This document shows, piece after piece, positions 37,698 to 57,300 of a DNA stretch of 64,000 nucleotides. A program made the translations under genes and the position numbers. Each line of letters opens with the position of its first letter. Positions within the stretch are counted from its first letter, which is position 1. The stretch lies in NCBI RefSeq assembly GCF_042653545.1, contig NZ_JBHSIS010000007.1, forward strand, positions 545,966 through 609,965. The letters run 5' to 3'. The DNA is from Actinophytocola glycyrrhizae (GTDB taxonomy: Bacteria > Actinomycetota > Actinomycetes > Mycobacteriales > Pseudonocardiaceae). The notes below the pieces were generated by a model. That model saw only the letters and a program-made list of their open reading frames with translations. It was not told the origin of the DNA and ran no database searches.

Positions 37698-38198
37698 CTA
37701 GGCAGTGCTGACCTGCGCGTGTTCCTTCTCCGCGTGGGCCTTCAGGTTCAGCAGCTGCTTGCGCATCATGATCATGTCGATCAGGCCGAGCGGCCTGCCG
37801 ATGAAGCCGGGCCCGTTGAACACCGCCCTGGCGATCAGGCGGGTGCCGTTGCCTTCCGGGCGGACCGCGTACGTCGTCGCGACGCGGGCGTTGCGGATGG
37901 TCACGTGGTTGTCGCGTTCGAAGGAGGCCAGGGTGAACAGGCGCATGAACTGCTGGCCCACCTCCAGGTCCACCAGTTCCGGTGTGCGGACCGGCGGGCT
38001 CTTCTTGCCGAAGTTGTCCAGATAGTCGTAACTGTAGGGCGCGAGCCTGATCTGGCACAGCCAGGCCCACATCAGCGACGGCGGTGCGTCGACGGACACG
38101 GCTCTGTCAGCCGCCAGCCCGTCCGGAAAAATCTCGTCACAGGGCAGCTTCGCGGCACGTTCCTCTGCCGTGGCGCCCCACACCTCTCCCGGGTACAT
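37698..38198 (-). CDS. SRPBCC (START-like) family protein
   Basis: A 166-residue protein with the helix-grip pattern of SRPBCC proteins: AVSVDAPPSLMWAWLCQIRLAPYS near residues 32-55, then beta strands (FTLASFERDNHVTI, VATTYAVRPEGNGTRLIARAVF) and a long C-terminal helix (IDMIMMRKQLLNLKAHAEKEHA). The family binds hydrophobic ligands in a deep pocket; members called polyketide cyclases act on type II products, but most are unassigned. No catalytic residue can be named. It is read against PksB and divergently from the small membrane protein, with operator-like repeats between. Membership in the pathway is uncertain. Confidence 0.75.
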   Translation of the reverse strand: MYPGEVWGATAEERAAKLPCDEIFPDGLAADRAVSVDAPPSLMWAWLCQIRLAPYSYDYLDNFGKKSPPVRTPELVDLEVGQQFMRLFTLASFERDNHVTIRNARVATTYAVRPEGNGTRLIARAVFNGPGFIGRPLGLIDMIMMRKQLLNLKAHAEKEHAQVSTA

Positions 38199-38368
38199 GG
38201 CGTGAGTGTGACATTCTCCCTATATCACGTCATGGGGCCTCTTGTGTATTTCGGGTGTGCGGTTACCGGGTGGTTACCGGCTTGACTGGCCGGGTCGCAT
38301 CGGTTACCCATTAGTGGCGGAGAAATGCGACACTACTCGTGTCGGCACAGGAGAACCGGAGGTGCGTC
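38199..38368. promoter_or_regulatory. Divergent control region with GGTTACC repeats
   Basis: GGTTACC occurs at 38261 and 38272 (heptamer, 4-base gap, 11-base period) and again at 38302. TTGACT at 38282-38287 is a good -35 for the rightward gene; a -10 near 38305 is weak. GGAGAAATGCGACAC (38319-38333) and, on the other strand, GGAGAATGTCACAC (38206-38219) are similar and face opposite ways, as if one regulator sits at both promoters. The heptamer spacing is that of SARP sites. Confidence 0.45.
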
Positions 38369-38848
38369 ATGACGGGCGCGAAAAGCTGGTGGACCAGTCC
38401 GGCCCGGCATTTCATCCAGCACCTGCTGGAGATGACCGCCGCCATGTTCATCGGCATGGGGGTGCTCGCCATGCCCGCGCGCCTGCTGTGGGAGGCGCTC
38501 GGCTGGGACTTCATGATCGAGAACCTGGTGGCGCGGACGCTCGTCATGGCCACCAACATGACGATCGGCATGGTGCTGTGGATGCGGTTCCGCGGCCACC
38601 GGTGGTTGCCCATCGCCGAGATGAGCCTGGCCATGTACCTGCCGTTCGTGCTCATGTACCCGTTCTACTTCGGCGGGATGGTCGGCACGACCGGGGTCAT
38701 GGTCGTCGGGCACGTGCTGATGGTGCCCGCCATGGCGGTGGTGATGCTCTTCCGCGTCGACGAGTACACCGTCGACCACAGCAGGCACAGGCGCCGGGGG
38801 CGCGACGAGCCGGCGGTCAAGGAGCTGGCTGTGCAGCCGGAGGGCTGA
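38369..38848 (+). CDS. Small four-helix membrane protein, unknown function
   Basis: A 159-residue protein with four hydrophobic, Met-rich helices (about residues 16-38, 52-72, 80-100 and 104-126) and a basic C-terminal tail (DHSRHRRRGRDEP). I recognise no characterised family. ATG 38369 has GGAGG about six bases upstream; the in-frame GTG at 38339 has no ribosome site. A hairpin terminator follows 15 bases after the stop, so it is transcribed alone. It stands between the SRPBCC gene and the MMPL transporter; a link to the polyketide is only positional. Confidence 0.8.
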   Translation: MTGAKSWWTSPARHFIQHLLEMTAAMFIGMGVLAMPARLLWEALGWDFMIENLVARTLVMATNMTIGMVLWMRFRGHRWLPIAEMSLAMYLPFVLMYPFYFGGMVGTTGVMVVGHVLMVPAMAVVMLFRVDEYTVDHSRHRRRGRDEPAVKELAVQPEG

Positions 38849-38862
38849 AACACCCCTGAACC

Positions 38863-38896
38863 CCGTGCCCGGCATTCGACGGAATGCCGGGCACGG
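38863..38896 (+). terminator. 15-bp hairpin terminator
   Basis: Perfect arms CCGTGCCCGGCATTC (38863-38877) and its complement (38882-38896) around GACG, directly after the small membrane-protein gene. Confidence 0.75.
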
Positions 38897-39072
38897 TCGT
38901 GTCCGGGAATTGTTCAGAATGCGATCATGAACCATTAACGGGTCCCATGTGAAGAACTCATGTTCTGTCCGCGCACTGACTCACGAAAGAGTGACTGCAC
39001 GTTGACTCTGCGATATCCCGGCTGGGAGCGTTGAGTCACCCACTCCCGAACTTCGTCAGGGGCGCAGCTGTC
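38897..39072 (+). promoter_or_regulatory. Upstream region of the MMPL gene
   Basis: This relatively AT-rich 176 bp holds a palindrome AGAACTCATGTTCT (38953-38966), a good operator candidate, and TTGACT at 39002-39007 without an obvious -10. I see no gene. Confidence 0.4.
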
Positions 39073-41298
39073 ATGTTCACTGCCATTGGGCGCTTCGCCG
39101 CCACCCGCGCCCGCGGGATCCTTGTCGTGGCCCTGCTCGCACTGATCGCGGCCGGTGCGGTGGGTTTCACCGTCTTCAGCAAGCTGAAGCCGGACGGGTT
39201 CGCTGATCCCGCGGCCGAGTCGTCGAAGGTCCAGGAGGCCATCGACGACGAGTTCGGTGGGCAGGTCGACGTCGTCGTGATGGTGTCCACCAAGGCAGGC
39301 ACGGTCGATGACGAGCTCGTGCGCGGCCCGGCCGCCGACCTGGCGGAGCGGATCGGCGACGATCCCGCCGTCACCGAGGCGGTGTCCTACTGGGGGACCG
39401 GCGCGCCCAGCCTGAAGTCGGAGGACGGCAAGCACGGCATGATCGCCATCAAGCTCGACGGCGACGACATCACCGCGACCGAGGAGTTCGCGGAACGGTA
39501 CGCGGACGCCTCGACCGACGCCTACGACGTGCACTTCGGTGGCCCGAAGATGATGTCGGTCGACAGCCGCACCCAGGTCGGCAAGGACCTGGCGCTCGCG
39601 GAGGGCATCGCGGTGCCGATCATCCTGGTGCTGCTGGTGTTCGCGTTCGGCAGCCTCGTCGCGGCGAGCCTTCCGCTGCTGATCGGCGCGGCCACGGTGT
39701 TCGGCACGTTCGCCGTACTGGCCGGGATCGCGTCCGCCACCGACGTCTCGATCTACTCGATCAACCTGACCACCGCGCTGAGCCTGGGCCTCGCCGTCGA
39801 CTACGCGCTGCTGATGGTCAGCCGGTTCCGCGAGGAGCTGACCTCCGGACGGTCCATCGAGGACTCGGTGGTGCGCACCGTGCAGACCGCCGGGCGCACG
39901 ATCGTGTTCAGCGCGCTCACGGTCGCGGTCGCGCTGGCCGTGCTGACCATCTTCCCGCTGTTCTTCCTGCGTTCGTTCGCCTACTCCGGCATCGGCGTCG
40001 TGCTCATCGCGATGCTCACCTCGGTCGTGATACTGCCCGCGCTGCTGAAGGTGCTGGGCTACCGGGTCAACTCGGGCAAGCTGCCGTGGTTCAAGAAGAC
40101 CCCGAGCGCCGTCTCGCCGTTCTGGCGCCGGGTGGCGTCCGCGGTCACCGCGCGGCCGATCCTGTGCGCGCTGCCCGTCATCGCGGTTCTGGTCCTCGGT
40201 GCGCTGCCGGTGCTGAAGTCCGAGTTCGGCACCCCGGACGACCGGGTGCTGCCGACCTCGACACAGACCAGGACGGTCGGCGACACGCTCCGCGAGCACT
40301 TCCCCGACGACAACAGCAGGGCGATCCAGGTCGTGGTGCCCGGTGCGGTGTCACCGGAACAGGTCACCGACTACGCGACGACGCTGTCGAACCTGCCCGA
40401 CGTCGCCAGGGTCGAGTCCAGTGCCGGCGTCTTCGCCGACGGCGCCAACCAGGGTGTCCCGCCGACGGCCGCCGACATGGGCAGGACCGACGTGCAGCGG
40501 CTCGCGGTGATCACCGAGGACGACGCGCGGTCGGCGAACGCGCAGGAGCTGGTGCACACCATCCGCGACACCGCGGGCCCGACCGACGCCGACCCGCAGG
40601 TCGGTGGTTCGGCCGCGGTGCTCGTCGACAGCAAGAACGCGATCGGCAGCAGGCTCCCGCTCGCCGCCGGGCTGATCGCACTGTCCACGTTCATCCTGCT
40701 GTTCCTCTTCACCGGCAGCGTGCTGCAACCCATCAGGGCGCTGGTGTTCAACGTGCTCGGCCTGTCCGCGACGATCGGCGTGCTCGTGCTGATCTTCCAG
40801 GAGGGCTGGCTTTCGGACTTCCTCGGGTTCACACCGATGCCACTGGACACGAGCATGCTGATGCTGTTCTTCTGCATCGCGTTCGGGTTGTCCATGGACT
40901 ACGAGGTGTTCGTGCTCAGCCGCATCAAGGAAGGGCACGACCTCGGGCTCGACCGGCGCGCCTCGGTGGTCGACGGGCTCTCGCACACCGGTCGCATCGT
41001 GTCGACGGCCGCCGTGCTGATCGCGGTGAACTTCTTCGCGTTCGGCACCGGCGGGGTGAGCTTCCTGCAGATGTTCGGCATCGGCGCGGGGCTCGCGATC
41101 ATGATCGACGCGACGTTGATCCGGGGTGTGCTCGTGCCTGCCGGCATGCGATTGCTCGGCAGGGCCGCCTGGTGGTCGCCGAAACCGTTGCGAGCACTGC
41201 ACGACAAGATCGGGCTCAGTGAGTCGGCGCCACCGGAGCCGCCCGCGCCGCGCGCGGAAACCCCGGTACGGCGCGAAAAGGAGCCCGTACTCGATTGA
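39073..41298 (+). CDS. MMPL/RND-family membrane transporter
   Basis: A 741-residue transporter with the MMPL plan: one N-terminal helix, an extracytoplasmic porter domain (residues 35-170), a bundle of about five helices (170-330), a second helix with an external domain (345-520), and a second bundle (525-700). Seen are the two halves' repeated helix patterns (LGLAVDYALLMVSRFREEL and FGLSMDYEVFVLSRIKEGH), each with the Asp-Tyr of proton relay. Length is normal for the family. The frame opens at TTG 39031, but ATG 39073 fits the usual start. Members export lipids and polyketides, so it may be a second exporter beside the MFS protein. The stop is followed within 25 bases by an inverted repeat and then PksC. 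Confidence 0.92.
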   Translation: MFTAIGRFAATRARGILVVALLALIAAGAVGFTVFSKLKPDGFADPAAESSKVQEAIDDEFGGQVDVVVMVSTKAGTVDDELVRGPAADLAERIGDDPAVTEAVSYWGTGAPSLKSEDGKHGMIAIKLDGDDITATEEFAERYADASTDAYDVHFGGPKMMSVDSRTQVGKDLALAEGIAVPIILVLLVFAFGSLVAASLPLLIGAATVFGTFAVLAGIASATDVSIYSINLTTALSLGLAVDYALLMVSRFREELTSGRSIEDSVVRTVQTAGRTIVFSALTVAVALAVLTIFPLFFLRSFAYSGIGVVLIAMLTSVVILPALLKVLGYRVNSGKLPWFKKTPSAVSPFWRRVASAVTARPILCALPVIAVLVLGALPVLKSEFGTPDDRVLPTSTQTRTVGDTLREHFPDDNSRAIQVVVPGAVSPEQVTDYATTLSNLPDVARVESSAGVFADGANQGVPPTAADMGRTDVQRLAVITEDDARSANAQELVHTIRDTAGPTDADPQVGGSAAVLVDSKNAIGSRLPLAAGLIALSTFILLFLFTGSVLQPIRALVFNVLGLSATIGVLVLIFQEGWLSDFLGFTPMPLDTSMLMLFFCIAFGLSMDYEVFVLSRIKEGHDLGLDRRASVVDGLSHTGRIVSTAAVLIAVNFFAFGTGGVSFLQMFGIGAGLAIMIDATLIRGVLVPAGMRLLGRAAWWSPKPLRALHDKIGLSESAPPEPPAPRAETPVRREKEPVLD

Positions 41299-41320
41299 CG
41301 CGGTAATTACCGGCAACTGG

Positions 41321-41371
41321 CTGCCCGCATACCCCTCGTCCGTAGTCTCGACGCGAGAGGTATGCGGGCAG
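41321..41371. promoter_or_regulatory. 18-bp inverted repeat with putative promoter before PksC
   Basis: Arms 41321-41338 and 41354-41371 match at 17 of 18 positions (core TGCCCGCATACC) around 15 bases. CGCATACCCC (41326-41335) plus TAGTCT (41343-41348) repeats the spacing of the MFS promoter candidate. Thus it may be both a terminator for the MMPL gene and an operator/promoter for the PksC-to-ALDH operon. Confidence 0.5.
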
Positions 41372-41399
41372 CACTCATTCGACGCGCTTGGGGACGGGT

Positions 41400-46004
<4,605 letters not shown>

Positions 46005-46052
46005 GCGGAGCTTGCGGAGCGAACCACCAAGCACGTGACAAGTGAGGCACAG

Positions 46053-51224
<5,172 letters not shown>

Positions 51225-51374
51225 GAAAAATCGATCGCGAGTTTCTCCGGAAAAGAACCAGCGGACAATTACCGGGGGATTTCTCGAAAGTGCTCGAAAA
51301 GCATTTTCGGCGCTTAACCATTTGCCCGATTTTCGATAGCCTGACGCGGTCCGCCGGTTCTACTGGAGATGAAC
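51225..51374 (+). promoter_or_regulatory. AT-rich 150-bp leader before PksE
   Basis: This is the most AT-rich stretch in the operon. It contains CGAAAA-GCA-TTTTCG (51295-51309) and TTGCCCGATTTTCGATAGCC, which could be part of a promoter. It may let PksE onward be transcribed separately. GGAG at 51365 is spaced for ATG 51375 and too close to ATG 51369. Confidence 0.4.
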
Positions 51375-54300
51375 ATGACTACTTCCGCTGAACAACTCGT
51401 CGAAGCTCTGCGTGAGTCGCTCAGGGAGAACGACCGTCTCCGGAAGGAGAACCACCGGCTGGTCAGCGACGCACGTGAACCGATCGCGATCGTCGGCATG
51501 GCCTGCCGGTTACCCGGCGGCGTCAGCTCGCCGACCGAGCTGTGGGACCTGCTGTCGGAAAAGCGCACCGGGGTGAGCGAGTTCCCGACCGACCGCGGCT
51601 GGGACATCGAGCGCGTGTACGACCCCACCCCGGGGCAGAAGGGCAAGACCTACGTCAACCGCGGCGGGTTCCTGCAGCACGCGGGTGATTTCGACCCCGA
51701 GTTCTTCGGCATCAGCCCCCGTGAGGCGCTCGCGATGGACCCGCAGCAGCGGCTGTTGCTGGAGACCTCGTGGGAGGCCATCGAGAACGCGCGCATCGAC
51801 CCCGCCGCACTGCGCGGGTCCAAGACCTCGGTGTACGCGGGCTGCATGTACCACGACTACATCGGCGACTACTTCGACATGCCCGAGCAGCTGTCGGGGT
51901 TCCTCGTCACCGGCACCACCGGCAGCATCCTGTCCGGCCGCGTGTCCTACACGCTCGGCCTCGAGGGCAGTTCGATCGTGCTGGACTCCGCGTGCTCGTC
52001 GTCGCTGTCCGCGGTGCACCTCGCCACGCAGGCACTGCGGGACCGGGAGTGCTCGCTCGCGCTCGCCGGCGGGGTCACCGTGCTCGGCCAGCCCTACAGC
52101 TTCGTCGAGTTCTCCCAGCAGGGCGGCCTGTCCCCGGACGGTGTCTGCCGCTCGTTCGCGAAGGGCGCGGAGGGCACCGGCTGGGGTGAGGGCGTCGGGG
52201 TCGTCCTGCTGGAACGGCTCTCCGACGCGCAGCGCAACGGCCGCCGCATCCTCGCCGTCATCCGCGGCTCCGCGGTCAACCAGGACGGCGCGTCCAACGG
52301 TCTCACCGCCCCGAACGGGCCCGCGCAGCAGCGGGTCATCGCCGACGCGCTCGCCGATGCCGGCCTCCGGCCCGGTGACGTGGACGCGGTCGAGGCGCAC
52401 GGCACCGCGACGTCCATCGGCGACCCGATCGAGGCGCAGGCCATGATGGCGAGCTACGGCTCGTCGCACTCGCCGGACCGGCCACTGTGGCTGGGCTCGG
52501 TCAAGTCCAACATCAGCCACGCGCAGGCGGGCGCCGGTGTCGCGGGCCTGATCAAGATGGTGCTCGCGTTGCAGCACGAGGAGCTGCCCGCGACCCTGCA
52601 CGTCGACGAGCCCACCCCCGAGGTCGACTGGTCGGCGGGCACCGTCCGGCTGCTGACCGACCCGCAGCCGTGGCCGTCCCGCGAGACACCGCGCCGCGCG
52701 GCCGTTTCCTCCTTCGGCATCAGCGGCACCAACGCGCACCTGATCATCGAGGAGGCGCCGCACGACGAGGCCGACGAGACCGCCGCGCCCTACGAGGGCC
52801 CGGTCGCGTGGACGCTGTCCGCGAAGACCGCGGAGTCGTTGCGCCGCCAGGCCGCGCGGCTGCGGTCCCACGTGGCGAGCGACGAACGGCTGCGGCCGGC
52901 CGACGTCGGCATCTCGCTGGTCCGCACCAGGGGCACCTACGACCACCGCGCCGCCGTCGTCGGCACCACCCGCGAGGAGCTGCTCGCCGGGCTGGACGCG
53001 CTCGACGCGGGCACCGGTGGCATCACCGGCACGCCGGGCAACGGCAAGGTGGCCTTCCTGTTCACCGGCCAGGGCGCGCAGCGCGCCGGCATGGGAACCG
53101 AGCTGTACGAGCGTTTCCCGGCGTTCGCGGCGGCCTTCGACGAGGTGGCCGAGCACCTGGACCCGTTGCTGGAGCGGCCCATCCGGGACGTGATCGCCGA
53201 CGGCGCCGGGCTCGACGAGACCCGCTACACCCAGCCCGCGCTGTTCGCGGTGGAGGTCGCGCTGTTCCGGCTGCTGGAGTCGTGGGGCATCACCCCGGAC
53301 TTCGTCTGCGGGCACTCGATCGGCGAGCTGGCCGCGGCGCACGTCTCCGGGGTGCTGACCCTGACCGAGGCGTGCGTGGTCGTCGCCGCGCGCGGCGCGC
53401 TGATGCAGTCGCTGCCATCGGGCGGGGCGATGGTCGCGGTCGCGGCCACCGAGGAGGAGATCACGCCGCACCTGTCCGACCAGGTACAGATCGCGGCGAT
53501 CAACGGCCCGTCGTCGGTGGTGATCTCGGGTGCCGAGACCGCGACGCTCGCGGTGGCCGCGCACTTCGAGGAGCTGGGCAGGCGCGTCAAGCGGCTGACC
53601 GTCAGCCACGCCTTCCACTCGACGCTGATGAACCCGATGCTGCCCGAGTTCCGCACGGTCACCGCCGGGGTCGCCTACCACGAGCCGGCCATCCCGGTGG
53701 TGTCGAACGTGACCGGCGGGATCGCCACGGCGGAGCAGCTCGCCTCCCCGGACTACTGGGTCGAGCACGTCCGCGCCGCGGTGCGGTTCTGCGACGGCGT
53801 GCGGACGCTGGCGCAGGCGGGCGTCACCACGTTCGTGGAGATCGGCCCGTCCGGGGTGCTGACCGGCATGGCGCAGGAGTGCCTCGACGAGGACGCGGTG
53901 ACGCTCGTGCCCGCGCTGCGCAGGGACCGGCCGGAGCCGGGGACCGTGCTGACCGCGGCCGCCACGCTGTGGGCCCGAGGCGCGGCCGTCGACCGGACCG
54001 CCGCCTACGCGGGCACCGACGCGACGCTGGTCGACCTGCCGACGTACGCGTTCGAGCACAAGCACTACTGGGTCACCCGCACCGGCACCGGCGGAAACAT
54101 CCGCTCGGCAGGCCTCGACGCCGCGCAGCACCCGGTCCTCGGTGCCGTCGTGTCCCCAGCGGACAGCGACAGCTTCGTGCTGACCGGCCGGATGAGCCCG
54201 TCGACCCACACGTGGCTCGCCGACCACACCGTGCAGGGCACCACCCTCGCGCCGGGCACGCTGTTCGTCGAGCTGGCGGTCAAGGCGGGTACCGTCGCCG

Positions 54301-57300
54301 GCGCGGCGCAGCTCGACGAGCTGATCATCGAGAACCCGCTCGTGCTGGCCGAGGGCCAGGCCACGCAGCTGCAGGTCAACGTGTCGGCACCGGACGAGGA
54401 CGGGGTGCGGTCGGTGACCGTCCACTCGCGACCCGACGGCGGGGACGGCACGATCGCCGAGCCGTGGACCCGGCACGCCGCGGGCACGCTGTCGAACCAG
54501 ACGCCCGCGCTGGTGCCGACGTTCGCCTCCTGGCCACCGCCCGGCTCCGTCGAGATCGACGTGACCGAGCTGTACCCGAACCTCGCCGACGCGGGCTACG
54601 ACTACGGCCCGGCGTTCCAGGGCCTGCGTGCCGCCTGGCGCAACGGCGACGAGGTGCTCGGCGAGGTGACGCTGTCGGGCAAGCAGCGCGACGAGGCCGC
54701 GTCCTTCGGGCTGCACCCCGCGCTGCTCGACTCGGCACTGCACGCCATCGGCGCCGGTGCGCTGCTCGACGGCGCCGGGCACGTGCCGTTCCACTGGACC
54801 GGCGTCTCGCTGTACACGACCGGTGCGCGCACACTGCGGGTGCGGGTGTCCTCGACCGCTGAGGACACCGTCCGGCTCGACCTGCTCGACCAGAACGGCG
54901 CGCCGGTGGCGAAGGTCGAGTCGCTGCTGCTGCGGCCGATCTCCGCGGAACAGCTCGCCGCGCTGCGCAAGGGCAACAACGACGACCCGCTGTTCACAGT
55001 GGACTGGGTGGCCCCGGAGGAGAGCGGCGAGGAGCCCGGCTCGACCGAGGGCTGGGCCGTGCTCGGCGACGGCGACCTCGCGCGGTCGCTCGACGGGCTC
55101 ACCCGGTACGACGACCTCGCGTCGATCACCGACGTGCCCGAGGTGGTCCTGCTGCCCGCGGCCGCCGGGGAGACGACCGATCTCCCCGCCACCGTGCACG
55201 CCGAGACCCTCCGCGTGCTCGGGGTGCTGCAGGAGTGGCTCGCCGACGAGCGGTTCGCCGAGGCCAGGCTGGTCGTGCTGACCCAGCGCGCGGTCGCGGT
55301 GAACGGCGGCGAGAAGGTCCGCGACCTGCCCTCGTCGGCCCTGTGGGGTCTGCTGCGCAGTGCGCAGACGGAGAACCCGGAGCGGTTCGCGCTCGTCGAC
55401 GTCGGCGACAAGGACGTGCGCGCCGACGAGGTGGCCGCCGCACTCGCCACCGGCGAGGACCAGGCGGCCGTGCGGGCGGGCACCGTGCTGGTGCCGCGCC
55501 TGGCCCGGCGCACGCCCGGCCTCGAGGCACCGGACACGGACGTGTGGCGCCTGCACACCACCGGCCGCACCATCGCCGACCTGGAGCTGGTGCCGGACGA
55601 CCGGTTCGACGGTGAGCTGGAGCCGACCAAGGTGCGGGTCTCGGTCCGCACGTGTGCGCTCAACTTCCGCGACGTGTTCAACGTGCTCGGCCTCGCGCCC
55701 ATGCACAACGGGCTCGGCCAGGAGGGCGCGGGCATCGTCACCGAGGTCGGGTCGGCGGTGACGGGCCTGCGGCCCGGTGACCGCGTGATGGGCATGTTCC
55801 CCGGCTCGATCGGCCCGGTCACCATCACCGACCAGGAGATGCTGGCGCCGCTGCCCGAGGGCTGGACCTTCGCGGAGGGCGCGTCGATCCCGCTGGTGTT
55901 CACCACCGCCTACCACGGCCTGCTCAACCTCGCCGACATGAAGGCGGGCGAGCGGCTGCTGATCCACTCGGCGGCCGGTGGTGTCGGCCTGGCCGCGATC
56001 CAGCTCGCGCAGGCACGCGGTGTCGAGGTGTTCGGCACGGCCAGCAAGGGCAAGTGGGACGTCCTGCGCGCGCTGGGCCTCGACGACGACCACATCGGCG
56101 ACTCCCGCACCACCGAGTTCGAGGAGCGCTTCCGCGCCGCCACGAACGGCGAGGGCGTCGACATCGTCCTGAACTCGCTGACCGGCGAGTTCATCGAGTC
56201 CTCGTTCCGGCTGCTGCGGGCGGGCGGGCGGTTCCTGGAGATGGGCATCGCGGACCTGCGCGACCCCGAGGACATCGCGAAGACCTACCCCGGCGTGCAC
56301 TACCAGCCGTTCGAGCTGTTCGGCGCGCCGATCGCGGTCATCGCACCGGGCTGGTCGGCGGTCGCGGAGCTGGCGGCCCGCGGTGAGATCTCGCCGCTGC
56401 CGTTCACCGCGTGGGACGTGCGGCGCTCGCAGGAGTCGTTCCAGTTCTTCAGCCAGGCCAAGCAGATCGGCAAGGTCGTCATCACCGTGCCGCGTGCGGC
56501 CGACCAGGACGGCACCGCGCTGATCACCGGTGGCACCGGCACCCTCGGCGCCGCGGTGGCCAGGCACCTGGTCACCGAGCACGGCATCAGGCACCTGGTC
56601 CTCACCAGCCGCCGCGGTCTCGCCGCGAACGGCGCCGCCGAGCTGGTGGCCGAGCTGACCGGCCTTGGCGCGGACGTCCGCGTCGAGGCGTGCGACGCGG
56701 CCGACCGGGAAGCACTCGCCGCGCTGCTCGGCTCGCTCGAGCACCCGCTCACCTCCGTGGTCCACACCGCGGGCGTGCTGTCCGACGGCGTGCTGGCCTC
56801 CCAGGACGCCGACACGCTCGCGACGGTCATGCGGCCCAAGGTGGACGCGGCCTGGAACCTGCACGAGCTGACCAAGGACATGGACCTGTCCGCGTTCGTG
56901 CTGTTCTCCTCGGCCGCCGGGATCCTCGGCGGGCCGGGCCAGTCCAACTACGCGGCAGCGAACTCGTTCCTGGACGCGCTCGCACAGCACCGCAGGGACC
57001 AGGGCCTGCCGGCAACCTCGGTGGCGTGGGGCGTCTGGGCGGAGCGGTCGGGCATGACCGGTCACCTCGACGAGGCCGACCTCGCCAGGATGGCCCGCAG
57101 CGGCATGGAGCCGATCGAGCTGGGCCAGGGCATGACGATGTTCGACAACGCGGTCGCCGGTGACCACGCGATCCTGCTGGGTGTCGCGTTCGCCGCCGGT
57201 GCGCTGCGCAGGGGCGGTGTGGTGCCGCCGCTGTTCCGGGCACTCGCGGGTGGCAACGGCCGCCGGGCCGCGGCCGCGGGCATCGTGAAGGACAACACGC

